A stretch of 29,791 nucleotides of DNA from a virus. The notes under the pieces are model-generated. The model had not been told where the DNA came from, did not search any database, and saw only the letters and a list, made by a program, of their open reading frames with translations. Both the position numbers and the translations under genes were made by a program. Below, one piece after another: positions 23,490-29,791 of the stretch. Every line of letters begins with the position of its first letter. Positions within the stretch are counted from its first letter, which is position 1. Where the stretch lies: IMG/VR virus record IMGVR_UViG_3300008450_000305, positions 1 to 29,791 of that record; one strand, given 5' to 3'.

Positions 23490-24296
23490 ATGATAGATTG
23501 GCAAGAAATTTATAAAAAGTTCTTATTAGAAAGAAAAACAGATAAGCTAGAAGAAGTTACACATCGACATCATATTGTGCCGAGATACGAAGGAGGTAGC
23601 GATGATGAGAGTAATTTAATAAGACTATCTATTAAGGATCACGCAACAGCCCATTGGCTACGGTACAAGTGGTTGGGAAAACTACAAGATAAGGTAGCAT
23701 GGCTTATGATATCGGGAAAGACAAAGGAAGGTGAGAGGTTAAGAATATTGCTTGCATTTGAAAAATACACTACTGAAGATAGAAGACAGGTAATGAAAAC
23801 TCAGAATCCAATGCATATTCCTGGAAATATAGAAAAAGCTTTAGAAACCAAAAGACAGAGGTATGAAGGAAATTATCACTCTAAACAAGGACTTGAGAGA
23901 ATAAGAACACTAAACAATACAGGAGGACAACATACACCAGAGGCTATTGAGAAACGCAAACAATCACAGAAACGTACCTTAGATGAGTTAGGAACAGAGG
24001 GAAGAAGGGAAAAATATGCAAGAGTAGGTGAATCAAATGGTAATTTTGGAACAAAAAGACCAGGGGAATTAGCAGGTAACTACGGCAAATCAAAAGGAAA
24101 GTATATAATAATACATCCAGACACAAGTCAAGAAATATTTGATAACTTAAAAGAAGCACTAAAAGTCTATGATGAAGGAACCCTAAAGAGAAATAGGAAT
24201 ACAAGAATACCAGTAAAAGGAGGAAAATTAAAAGGATGTTTAATTACATACGAAGAAAATATAAATTACGGAAACAACAAAAACCAAACTAAATGA
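23490..24296 (+). CDS. HNH homing endonuclease between nrdB and nrdA
   Basis: The 268-aa protein has a full HNH site: HRHHIVPRY (His27-His28), EGGSDDESNLIRL (Asn42) and KDHATAHWL (His51, His55). The middle is basic with short repeats (HTPEAIEKRKQSQK, GNFGTKRPGELAGNYGKSKG) typical of NUMOD-like DNA-binding linkers. The C-terminal segment (HPDTSQEIFDNLKEALKVYD) resembles a small helix-turn-helix module. Its stop overlaps the nrdA start as ATGA, so nrdA translation may depend on ribosomes finishing this gene. The gene interrupts the RNR operon without breaking either subunit. Confidence 0.88.
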   Translation: MIDWQEIYKKFLLERKTDKLEEVTHRHHIVPRYEGGSDDESNLIRLSIKDHATAHWLRYKWLGKLQDKVAWLMISGKTKEGERLRILLAFEKYTTEDRRQVMKTQNPMHIPGNIEKALETKRQRYEGNYHSKQGLERIRTLNNTGGQHTPEAIEKRKQSQKRTLDELGTEGRREKYARVGESNGNFGTKRPGELAGNYGKSKGKYIIIHPDTSQEIFDNLKEALKVYDEGTLKRNRNTRIPVKGGKLKGCLITYEENINYGNNKNQTK

Positions 24297-26002
24297 ACAT
24301 AGATTACAGTAAATGGGAGCCAGAGAAGGACTACCCTTCTTGGATGAATGAGATTTCTTTAGCAACGATTTCAAAAGGATATTTACTTCCTGATGAAACA
24401 CCAAAGAAAGCTTATAGAAGAGTTGCAGACGCAGTAGCAAAGAGATTAGATCGTCCAGATCTAGCAAACAAATTTTACAAATACATGTGGAAGGGTTGGT
24501 TGAATCTAGCCTCTCCGGTATTATCAAACACAGGAACAGATCGTGGCTTACCTATTTCTTGTTTCGGAATAGATACTCCTGACTCAATCAGAGGAATTGG
24601 TCTTACAAACGCTGAATTAATGAGATTAACATCTCTAGGAGGAGGAGTAGGAATAGGATTAGGAAGAGTTAGAGGAAGAGGAGCTAAAATAGGAAATGGA
24701 GAAACAGGACAGTCAGAAGGAATTGTACCTTGGGCTAAAATTTATGATTCAACAATTATTGCTACAAATCAAGGAGCAGTAAGAAGAGGAGCGGCTTCTG
24801 TAAACCTAGATATCAATCACCCAGATATAAAAGAGTTTTTACAAATTAGAAGACCAAAAGGAGATCCAAACCGTCAGTGTTTGAATTTACATCAATGTGT
24901 TTCTGTTGATGATAAATTTATGCAAAGACTGGAGCATAGAGATCCTGAAGCAATGGAGTTATGGGTTGAGATTTTAAAATCAAGAGTTGAAACAGGAGAA
25001 CCTTACATTATGTTTAAGGATAATGTTAATAATGCAAATCCTCCAGCATATGTTAAGAATAACCTAGATGTTACAATGACAAACATCTGTTCAGAGATTG
25101 CCTTACATACTGACGAAGAGCATTCATTTGTATGTTGTTTATCTTCTTTGAATTTAACAAAATACGACGAATGGAAAGATACTGATTTAGTTGAGACAGC
25201 AATTTATTTCTTAGATGGAGTATTAGAAGAATTCTTAGTTAAAACAAATGGTAAAGATTCTTTAATTAGAGCACACCGTTCTGCTAAGAAAGGAAGAGCA
25301 TTAGGATTGGGAGTTTTAGGATGGCATTCATTCCTACAGCAAAAAGGAATTCCATTTAATTCAATTGCATCAACTTCTTGGACAAATAAGATCTTCTCAC
25401 AGATTAAAAATCAAGCAGAAGATGCTTCTAGAAAATTAGCTGAAGAATATGGAGAGCCGGTTTGGTGTAAAGGAACAGGAATGAGAAATACACATTTAAT
25501 TGCTATTGCTCCTACAGTTTCTAATTCAACAATCTCAGGAGGAGTGTCAGCAGGTATTGAACCAATTCCGGCCAATGTATATACTTTTAATTCATCTAAA
25601 GGAACTTTTATTAGAAAGAATCCAATCTTAGAAAAATACTTAGAAGAGAAAGGACATAATTCAGAAGAAGTATGGCAACAAATTCTTAAGGATAGAGGAT
25701 CAATTGCAAATCTACCAGAAGATGTAATGCCAGTTGAAGATAAAGAAGTATTTTTAACATTTGCAGAAATAAATCAACTAGGCTTAGTAGAACAAGCAGC
25801 AATTAGAGGAAAGTATATAGATCAAGCACAATCATTGAATTTAGCATTCGATCCAGGAGATAGTCCTAAATTCATAAACCTAGTTCACCAGACAGCTTGG
25901 AAACTTGGATTAAAAACGTTATATTATTTAAGAACTGATAGCGTAATTCGGGGGGATATTGGAAGTAGAACTTCTGAAAGCTGTTTGAGCTGCGATGGTT
26001 GA
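24293..26002 (+). CDS. nrdA: Aerobic ribonucleotide reductase, large (catalytic) subunit
   Basis: The 569-aa protein reduces ribonucleoside diphosphates. Active-site residues are present: Cys90 (PISCFG), Asn264-Cys266-Glu268 (TNICSE), Cys281 (VCCLSSLNL, partner of Cys90), the radical-transfer pair Tyr544-Tyr545, and C-terminal redox cysteines 564 and 567 (SCLSCDG). It is shorter than T4 NrdA (754 aa) and has no N-terminal ATP-cone, so dATP activity control is probably missing. After the UGA stop the frame continues with Cys-Cys-Asp-Gly and a TAA at 26015-26017, a near copy of the annotated end. The start overlaps the HNH stop. Confidence 0.92.
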   Translation: MNIDYSKWEPEKDYPSWMNEISLATISKGYLLPDETPKKAYRRVADAVAKRLDRPDLANKFYKYMWKGWLNLASPVLSNTGTDRGLPISCFGIDTPDSIRGIGLTNAELMRLTSLGGGVGIGLGRVRGRGAKIGNGETGQSEGIVPWAKIYDSTIIATNQGAVRRGAASVNLDINHPDIKEFLQIRRPKGDPNRQCLNLHQCVSVDDKFMQRLEHRDPEAMELWVEILKSRVETGEPYIMFKDNVNNANPPAYVKNNLDVTMTNICSEIALHTDEEHSFVCCLSSLNLTKYDEWKDTDLVETAIYFLDGVLEEFLVKTNGKDSLIRAHRSAKKGRALGLGVLGWHSFLQQKGIPFNSIASTSWTNKIFSQIKNQAEDASRKLAEEYGEPVWCKGTGMRNTHLIAIAPTVSNSTISGGVSAGIEPIPANVYTFNSSKGTFIRKNPILEKYLEEKGHNSEEVWQQILKDRGSIANLPEDVMPVEDKEVFLTFAEINQLGLVEQAAIRGKYIDQAQSLNLAFDPGDSPKFINLVHQTAWKLGLKTLYYLRTDSVIRGDIGSRTSESCLSCDG

Positions 26003-26028
26003 TGCTGTGATGGATAAAAACTAAAAAC

Positions 26029-26478
26029 ATGATAATAACTATTTTAATAGGAGTATGTACTATACTATCAATAGTACTAGTCATACAAGGAAATCACTTT
26101 AAAGAGGAAATTACTAAGCTAAAACTTGAACTAGAGGAAAAAGATGCTTCTCATATAATAGAGAAAGCAAAAATACATAAAAACTCTAAGTTTAAATCAT
26201 CAGCAGTGAATTGGGGCTTTACGGTTGAAAATTTTGTACCCTTTATCGACACATTCCCAATTCCACCTGAGGATGTAAATTTTTTAGGAAAACCTATCGA
26301 TTATGTAGGATTTACAGATACAGATAGCAAAAGTGCTTGTAACGTACATTTTATAGAGGTAAAAAGTGGTAAATCGTTTTTATCTCAAAAACAAAAAAAT
26401 ATAAAATTAGCAATTGAAGAAGGAAGAGTACAGTGGCATGAAGTAAGAGTAGCAGCTAATACTGTTAAGTCTGAGTAG
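26029..26478 (+). CDS. Membrane-anchored Holliday-junction-resolvase-like nuclease
   Basis: The 149-aa protein starts with one hydrophobic helix (residues 1-20, IITILIGVCTILSIVLVI) and a short coiled coil (22-45). It then has a PD-(D/E)XK-like core: Glu67 (TVENFVPF), Asp91 (PIDYVGF) and Glu110-Val-Lys112 (FIEVKSGKSFLS), ending in a predicted strand (VQWHEVRVAA). This plan matches the 'endonuclease related to archaeal Holliday junction resolvase' family (Endonuc_Holl), which commonly has an N-terminal membrane helix. It may resolve branched phage DNA; a T4 endonuclease VII gene is not seen here. It follows nrdA by 26 bases. Confidence 0.75.
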   Translation: MIITILIGVCTILSIVLVIQGNHFKEEITKLKLELEEKDASHIIEKAKIHKNSKFKSSAVNWGFTVENFVPFIDTFPIPPEDVNFLGKPIDYVGFTDTDSKSACNVHFIEVKSGKSFLSQKQKNIKLAIEEGRVQWHEVRVAANTVKSE

Positions 26479-26489
26479 AGTTTTTTATA

Positions 26490-26598
26490 AAAAGTTGCTA
26501 TTTATATATGTAGAGTCGTAGCTACAAATATAAGTAAAAACATTAACTAAAGCTATAGGCAAGTAGAGACTACGACCTCGAAAGCCATAGCTTTTTTT
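26490..26598 (+). ncRNA. Structured RNA element B: paralogue of element A
   Basis: Hairpin 1 is TGTAG (26509-26513) with CTACA (26522-26526). Its loop segment GTCGTAG (26515-26521) pairs with CTACGAC (26570-26576). Hairpin 2 is AAAGCTAT-A-GGC (26549-26560) with GCC-ATAGCTTT (26584-26594), then a T-tract to 26598. Compared with element A, three of the seven loop-loop pairs and two hairpin-2 pairs differ and remain complementary. It follows the resolvase-like gene and ends three bases before an HNH gene ATG. It matches no RNA family I know; the topology recalls the pistol ribozyme but lacks its third stem. Confidence 0.7.
26498..26513 (+). promoter_or_regulatory. Candidate promoter (CTATTTATATA) of structured RNA B
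   Basis: CTATTTATATATGTAG is identical to the copy at 16707-16722 in element A, and lies at the start of RNA element B. Confidence 0.35.
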
Positions 26599-26601
26599 AT
26601 T

Positions 26602-27276
26602 ATGAATTATCAAAGAATTTATGACCAAATAATTGATCGAGCAAGAAATAGAGAATTGCAAGGATATAGCGAGAGGCATCATATTGTTCCAAAATGTATG
26701 GGAGGTTCTAATCAAAAAGAGAACCTTGTACGATTAAAAGCAAGAGAGCATTTTATCTGTCACCAACTATTAGTTTTTATACACCCTACAAATAAACAAA
26801 TAGCATATGCTTTTTGGGGAATGTGTAATCAATTAGGAAGTAAAAATAACAAAAGAGATTATAAAATATCAGCAAGAACTTATGAAACGGGAAGAGAATT
26901 TTTTGTACAAGCAATAAAAGGAAGAAAATGTACTTGGGGAGGTAAAATATCAGACAAGAAAAAAGGAGTGAGCCAAGGTAAAAGAACAGCAGAATCTATA
27001 ACAAAGCAAAAAGCAACAATAGCAAACAGTCCATATAAACATTCAAAACAAGCAAAGCAATTAATATCCCAAAAATTATCCAAGTATAAAAAAACAGAAA
27101 TACATAAACAAGCTATTTCAGCTACAATAAAAGCAAAAGGAATTAGACCTCCTTCGCAAGCAAAACAAGTTGAAATAGAAGGAAAAATTTACCCAAGTAT
27201 TAAAATAGCTTGTGAGCAGTTAGGACAGCCTAGACATAAAGTAAATAAAATAATAAAGAAAGTAGGTAACAGCTAA
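26602..27276 (+). CDS. HNH homing endonuclease
   Basis: The 224-aa protein has the HNH site SERHHIVPK (His26-His27), CMGGSNQKENLVRL (Asn41) and REHFICH (His50, His54). The middle is very basic (NUMOD-like, with TAESITKQKATIANS). The C-terminus KIYPSIKIACEQLGQPRHKV fits an intron-endonuclease repeat DNA-binding helix-turn-helix. It is clearly related to the HNH gene at 23490. The ATG follows the T-tract of RNA element B by three bases, and a degenerate promoter lies after its stop. The insertion separates the resolvase-like gene from the thioredoxin cluster. Confidence 0.88.
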   Translation: MNYQRIYDQIIDRARNRELQGYSERHHIVPKCMGGSNQKENLVRLKAREHFICHQLLVFIHPTNKQIAYAFWGMCNQLGSKNNKRDYKISARTYETGREFFVQAIKGRKCTWGGKISDKKKGVSQGKRTAESITKQKATIANSPYKHSKQAKQLISQKLSKYKKTEIHKQAISATIKAKGIRPPSQAKQVEIEGKIYPSIKIACEQLGQPRHKVNKIIKKVGNS

Positions 27277-27291
27277 TTTTCTTCATATATT
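27263..27291 (+). promoter_or_regulatory. Weak TTG-N20-type promoter before 27299 gene
   Basis: TATATT at 27286-27291 is preceded at the usual 20-base spacing by TAG instead of TTG. The ATG at 27299 is only 8 bases downstream, so the transcript would be nearly leaderless. Low support. Confidence 0.25.
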
Positions 27292-27298
27292 AAGGTAT

Positions 27299-27511
27299 AT
27301 GAAAGGTACTAAAGCACTTACATTTAAGTATAGAGGAAAGACTTATGAATTCACAGATCAGTGGGCAGAGACATGCTTGGCTGAATCTGCTGCTTTCCAA
27401 TTGGAGCAATTCAAATACTTAGTTAAAATAAAGGATTTTAATACTCTAACAAATCGAATAAATAATCAAATTAAATTTGGATTTCTGAAAGAAATTTCAT
27501 ATATTAAATAA
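27299..27511 (+). CDS. Small protein of unknown function
   Basis: Not recognised. The 70-aa protein has a beta-hairpin-like start (LTFKYRGKTYEFTDQW) followed by two helices (AESAAFQLEQFKYLV and FNTLTNRINNQI). No membrane segment. It is the first gene of a cluster of short, closely packed genes that includes thioredoxin. A promoter for the next gene lies within its last codons. Confidence 0.55.
   Translation: MKGTKALTFKYRGKTYEFTDQWAETCLAESAAFQLEQFKYLVKIKDFNTLTNRINNQIKFGFLKEISYIK
27477..27505 (+). promoter_or_regulatory. Bacteroidetes-like promoter for 27531 gene and thioredoxin
   Basis: TTG at 27477-27479, exactly 20 bases, TATATT at 27500-27505, continuing AAATAATAA; 25 bases before the ATG at 27531. 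The promoter is inside the coding end of the 70-aa gene. Confidence 0.55.
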
Positions 27512-27530
27512 TAATCAAAAATAGAAGAAT

Positions 27531-27689
27531 ATGTCAAAAAATTCAGCAAAGAGACTTTACACTCAATTAATGGAATGGATTCCTACCCTAGGAAGAACTA
27601 CAGTTCCTAAGAAAGAACAATCACAAAGCAAATTCAGCAAAGCTGACCATTACAAATCAAAAGGAGCATATGGCAAAGCAAGTAATTAA
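27531..27689 (+). CDS. Small basic protein (52 aa) overlapping thioredoxin
   Basis: Not recognised. ATG at 27531 after A-rich sequence gives a 52-aa frame ending TAA at 27687-27689. The product is basic (MSKNSAKRLYTQLMEW, then VPKKEQSQSKFSKADHYKSK) without a membrane helix. It fills the otherwise empty space between a promoter and the thioredoxin start and overlaps the thioredoxin frame by 20 bases, a pattern seen also at 28390-28408. Coding is likely but not certain because of its size; a DNA- or RNA-binding accessory role is only a guess from charge. Confidence 0.5.
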   Translation: MSKNSAKRLYTQLMEWIPTLGRTTVPKKEQSQSKFSKADHYKSKGAYGKASN

Positions 27690-27933
27690 GTTCTATGCAA
27701 ATTGGTGTGGACCATGTAAAGTATATGGACCAGCATTCAATAGAGTAAAAGAAGATCTACAAGATATTGTAGAATTTGTAGAAGTGAATGTAGAGGATGA
27801 TCCTGAAAATCTATCAGGTAAATATAAAGTAAGAGGAATTCCTCTTACAGTACTGGTAGAAGATGGAGAAGAAGTAAAACAACATTCAGGAAGAATGTCA
27901 GAAGATCAACTAAAACAATTTATATTAAACTAA
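27670..27933 (+). CDS. Thioredoxin-like protein
   Basis: The 87-aa thioredoxin-fold protein has the redox motif NWCGPCK (Cys13, Cys16) after a short strand (VIKFYA) and a cis-proline loop RGIPLTVL (Pro58). It lacks the N-terminal strand and helix of standard thioredoxins (about 105 aa), so it is a minimal form as in many phages. It probably re-reduces the C-terminal cysteines of the phage ribonucleotide reductase, in place of the T4 glutaredoxin-like NrdC. AAGGAG precedes the start, one of few Shine-Dalgarno-like sites here. The start overlaps the 52-aa gene. Confidence 0.9.
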   Translation: MAKQVIKFYANWCGPCKVYGPAFNRVKEDLQDIVEFVEVNVEDDPENLSGKYKVRGIPLTVLVEDGEEVKQHSGRMSEDQLKQFILN

Positions 27934-27947
27934 AAACAAAAACAGTT

Positions 27948-28256
27948 ATGTTAAGAAAGCCAGATTCAATTTCACCTACCGATACTCTTATAGAAGATCC
28001 AGTTATGGAACCTTTCTTTATTGTTAAATCTTCTGCAGGAGGATATGTAGTATATGAAAGAGTTACTAAAGGAGAGAATAGTACAGAATATATTAAGACT
28101 CATGGATATCCAAGTAACTTTAATAATGCTTTAAAAATGGTATCAAGAGAACTTTTGTACCAAGAGAATAACAAACACTATACCTCTATTAAAGAGTATA
28201 TCCAGACTTTTGAGCAATTGGAGAAAAAAATGAGAACATTAACTGCAATTGATTAG
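27948..28256 (+). CDS. Protein of unknown function
   Basis: Not recognised. The 102-aa protein begins with a polar segment, then a strand pair (MEPFFIVKSSAGGYVVYERV), and ends in helices (NNALKMVSRELLYQ and IKEYIQTFEQLEKK). The central part resembles small strand-rich phage proteins but shows no diagnostic motif. It lies 14 bases after thioredoxin and two bases before a tiny membrane protein gene, probably in the same transcript. Confidence 0.6.
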   Translation: MLRKPDSISPTDTLIEDPVMEPFFIVKSSAGGYVVYERVTKGENSTEYIKTHGYPSNFNNALKMVSRELLYQENNKHYTSIKEYIQTFEQLEKKMRTLTAID

Positions 28257-28258
28257 AA

Positions 28259-28408
28259 ATGGGAGAAGCATTAAGACATGCATTAGGAATTTGTGGTGAC
28301 CATTGGCATCCAAGTCTTTTAAATATTTCTGCATTTTTTCTTGCAGTTGGAGGAAGTATTTCGTATATTAAGTATAAAATAAAATCGTTATGGAAGAAAG
28401 AGGATTAA
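28259..28408 (+). CDS. Tiny membrane protein (49 aa)
   Basis: Frame from ATG 28259 to TAA 28406-28408. The N-terminal part has LGICGDHWHP with a Cys and two His close together, followed by one hydrophobic helix (LLNISAFFLAVGGSISYI, residues 20-37) and a basic tail (KYKIKSLWKK), which predicts a cytoplasmic C-terminus. I recall similar small proteins with a CG.HWHP segment in T4-like phages of marine bacteria, without a known role. It begins two bases after the upstream stop and overlaps the next gene by 19 bases. The start codon follows GATTAGAA. Confidence 0.6.
   Translation: MGEALRHALGICGDHWHPSLLNISAFFLAVGGSISYIKYKIKSLWKKED
28341..28369 (+). promoter_or_regulatory. Bacteroidetes-like promoter for 28390 gene and queC
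   Basis: TTG at 28341-28343, exactly 20 bases, TATATT at 28364-28369, 20 bases before the ATG at 28390. It lies within the 49-aa gene. Confidence 0.5.
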
Positions 28409-28635
28409 TATCGTTATATGATTATTTAGGTTATGCAGCTGGTTCTGAATTAGGAAAACAAGTAGCAAATGCAGCTACTGAAGCTAAAGAGGAAATTGGT
28501 AGAAGATTTGTTACTAACACTCGTTATAAAGGAGAAGTACTACTTTACAGAAGAGAATTCTTAGAAGAGTATTTTAAAGTAAAACAAGCAGATTATGAAC
28601 CTTCTTTAGGAGATCGTCAAAATTATACACTATAA
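28390..28635 (+). CDS. Small protein of unknown function
   Basis: Not recognised. The 81-aa protein is mostly charged helix (LISLYDYLGYAAGSELGKQV, ANAATEAKEEIGRRF) followed by TRYKGEVLLYRREFLEEYF. No membrane segment. It overlaps the upstream 49-aa gene by 19 bases in another frame and precedes queC by 54 bases. Expressed probably from the promoter at 28341. Confidence 0.6.
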   Translation: MEERGLISLYDYLGYAAGSELGKQVANAATEAKEEIGRRFVTNTRYKGEVLLYRREFLEEYFKVKQADYEPSLGDRQNYTL

Positions 28636-28689
28636 AAATAGCGTTTGCCTATACGCTTAAAATACCTGGCTTATTTAAAATTATAAATT

Positions 28690-29547
28690 ATGTCTAAAAA
28701 ACATGTTGTTGTTAGCCTCAGCGGCGGGATGGACTCAAGTACTTTATTACTTAGATGTCTAAAAGAATATGACACAGTTACTGCTATCAGCTTTGACTAT
28801 GGTCAAAAACACAGAGTAGAGCTAGAGAGAGCTCAATCATTGGTAGATTATATTAATCAAGAAGGTGATAACGAAACGTTGTTAGAGTATAAAAGCCCTT
28901 TTCCTGAAATTAACTACCATCAAATTCAATTAAACGGATTAGTTGATTTATTAGATTCAGCTTTAGTGACAGGAGGAGAAGATGTACCGGAAGGTCACTA
29001 TGCAGAAGATAATATGAAAGCGACAGTTGTTCCTAACAGAAACAAAATATTTGCTTCTATTACTCAAGCAGTAGCTTTATCAGTTGCAAATCGTACAGGA
29101 GAGACTTGTGATATTGCAATGGGAATCCACAGTGGTGATCATGCAATCTATCCAGACTGTAGACAAGAATTCAGAGATGCTGATGATCATGCTTTTAGAA
29201 TGGGTAACTGGGAAGCAGAAAGAGTAGGATATTTTACACCTTACTTAGAAGGAGATAAATTTACTATCTTGCAAGACGGAGAAGTATTATGTGAGGAATT
29301 AGGATTAGATTTTGATGAAGTTTATTCAAGAACTAATACTTCTTATAAACCAATATTACTAGCACATTTTGTCGAGGGTTTCACCTGGTACTCAGATTAT
29401 AAATCAGCTTCATCAGTTGAAAGAGTAGAAGCATTTATTAAGTTAGGAAGAAAAGATCCAGTAGAATACGCAGACGAAACAGGCCCAGTAACATGGGAAC
29501 ATGTAGTAAAAGAAGTAACAAAAGTATTAGATAATCATAACAAATAA
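28690..29547 (+). CDS. queC: QueC-like 7-cyano-7-deazaguanine synthase, zinc site replaced
   Basis: The 285-aa protein resembles QueC, which converts 7-carboxy-7-deazaguanine to preQ0 using ATP and ammonia. The ATP pyrophosphatase loop is SLSGGMDSSTLL (residues 9-20), followed by SFDYGQKH, VPNRNKIF and AMGIHSGDH, all QueC signatures, and ends with VERVEAF..LGRKDPVEY. The four zinc cysteines of QueC (SCY...CxxCxxCxxR) align here with Ser218, Asp236, Ser239 and Ser242, so the zinc site appears lost. Phage preQ0 genes serve DNA modification or tRNA queuosine; no other pathway gene is in the window. It could have an altered substrate. Confidence 0.85.
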   Translation: MSKKHVVVSLSGGMDSSTLLLRCLKEYDTVTAISFDYGQKHRVELERAQSLVDYINQEGDNETLLEYKSPFPEINYHQIQLNGLVDLLDSALVTGGEDVPEGHYAEDNMKATVVPNRNKIFASITQAVALSVANRTGETCDIAMGIHSGDHAIYPDCRQEFRDADDHAFRMGNWEAERVGYFTPYLEGDKFTILQDGEVLCEELGLDFDEVYSRTNTSYKPILLAHFVEGFTWYSDYKSASSVERVEAFIKLGRKDPVEYADETGPVTWEHVVKEVTKVLDNHNK

Positions 29548-29551
29548 AATT

Positions 29552-29791
29552 ATGTTTGAAGCAACAGGAACATCAGTAGGGTATTCAGGAACTACAACAA
29601 CAATTAATGGAGGTACAGGAACCTTCCTTTCAGCAACAAATAATTTAGGCCTATCAATGGCTGTAACAAATCAAAACAACATGGTAAGACAAGTAAGAGT
29701 AGCTGTATTTACAGTAAAGAGAAACAAAGAGAATAAAATAGTATCTGCAGAATTCACTAAAGAATTATGGGTAGAAATAAAAAATGGTTCT
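29552..29791 (+). CDS. Partial protein of unknown function, N-terminal 80 residues
   Basis: Not recognised and cut by the window end. ATG at 29552 lies four bases after queC. The visible part is Gly/Thr-rich at the start (GTSVGYSGTTTTINGGTGTF) and then has strands with charged residues (RQVRVAVFTVKRNKENKIV). No stop is seen to 29791. Its placement after queC and the Gly/Thr-rich start do not define a function. Confidence 0.55.
   Translation, partial: MFEATGTSVGYSGTTTTINGGTGTFLSATNNLGLSMAVTNQNNMVRQVRVAVFTVKRNKENKIVSAEFTKELWVEIKNGS

Noticed and set aside
24293-26002. nrdA as a fragment split by the homing endonuclease or an intein
   Set aside because: All catalytic cysteines, the YY pair and the C-terminal redox cysteines are in one uninterrupted frame; the short length is explained by absence of the ATP-cone.
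26000-26002. UGA as selenocysteine in nrdA
   Set aside because: No SECIS-like hairpin is evident immediately downstream and selenocysteine is not known at this site; a duplicated tail or plain stop is simpler.
28636-28689. preQ1/preQ0 riboswitch or terminator upstream of queC
   Set aside because: Only a 5-bp hairpin (AGCGT/ACGCT) with an 8-base loop and no T-tract is visible, and no preQ1 consensus is present.
1-29791. tRNA genes, CRISPR arrays, insertion sequences or integrase/attachment sites
   Set aside because: None seen: intergenic spaces are short, no cloverleaf, regularly spaced direct repeats or transposase/integrase-like frames were recognised.

Overview
The window is a contiguous, AT-rich, all plus-strand segment of a large contractile-tailed (T4-like) bacteriophage genome. 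The evidence is a tail sheath and tail tube pair, a gp26-like protein ahead of a tape-measure protein, baseplate and hub genes, a T4-type replisome (gp32-like SSB, UvsX, RNase H-like exonuclease, gp41-like helicase), an aerobic ribonucleotide reductase and a thioredoxin. The host is probably a member of the Bacteroidetes (flavobacteria or relatives). Most start codons follow A/T-rich leaders with no Shine-Dalgarno sequence. At least six intergenic sites also carry TTG, exactly 20 bases, then TATATT, which resembles the Bacteroidetes -33 TTG / -7 TAnnTTTG promoter. The host assignment is inference. The replicative polymerase is a compact family A enzyme rather than a T4-type family B enzyme; as I recall, the 'far-T4' Rhodothermus phage RM378 is similar in this.

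Layout. 1-2707: three tandem paralogous beta-solenoid fibre or adhesin-like genes (the first cut by the window edge). 2718-2963: a small coiled-coil protein. 3040-5340: tail sheath and tube. 5409-6050: HNH homing endonuclease. 6120-7134: gp26-like protein plus an overlapping +1-frame extension, an apparent programmed frameshift just before the tape measure (7166-9583). 9609-15302: baseplate and hub genes, including a 904-aa hub-like protein with a putative muralytic domain. 15361-16686: family A polymerase. 16810-17493: GIY-YIG endonuclease. 17558-22384: unknown gene, SSB, UvsX, 5'-exonuclease, helicase. 22450-26017: nrdB and nrdA with an HNH gene between them. 26029-26478: membrane-anchored Holliday-resolvase-like nuclease. 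26602-27276: HNH endonuclease. 27299-28635: small genes and thioredoxin. 28690-29547: a QueC homologue whose zinc ligands appear to be absent. 29552-end: partial unknown gene.

Regulation. Two candidate promoter classes recur: TTG-N20-TATATT (polymerase, SSB, thioredoxin cluster, gp26, others) and a CTATTTAT-type motif with no -33 box near tail genes and homing endonucleases. Two intrinsic terminators have a TTG-N20-TATATT promoter nested inside them. There is no gap longer than 300 bases without a gene.

The most novel item is a pair of paralogous RNA elements of about 90-110 nt (16700-16806 and 26490-26598). Each has a 5-bp hairpin whose loop pairs over 7 bp with the loop of a second, terminator-like hairpin, supported by compensatory changes between the copies. 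Each ends in a T-tract directly before a homing endonuclease start codon, and the two endonucleases belong to different families.
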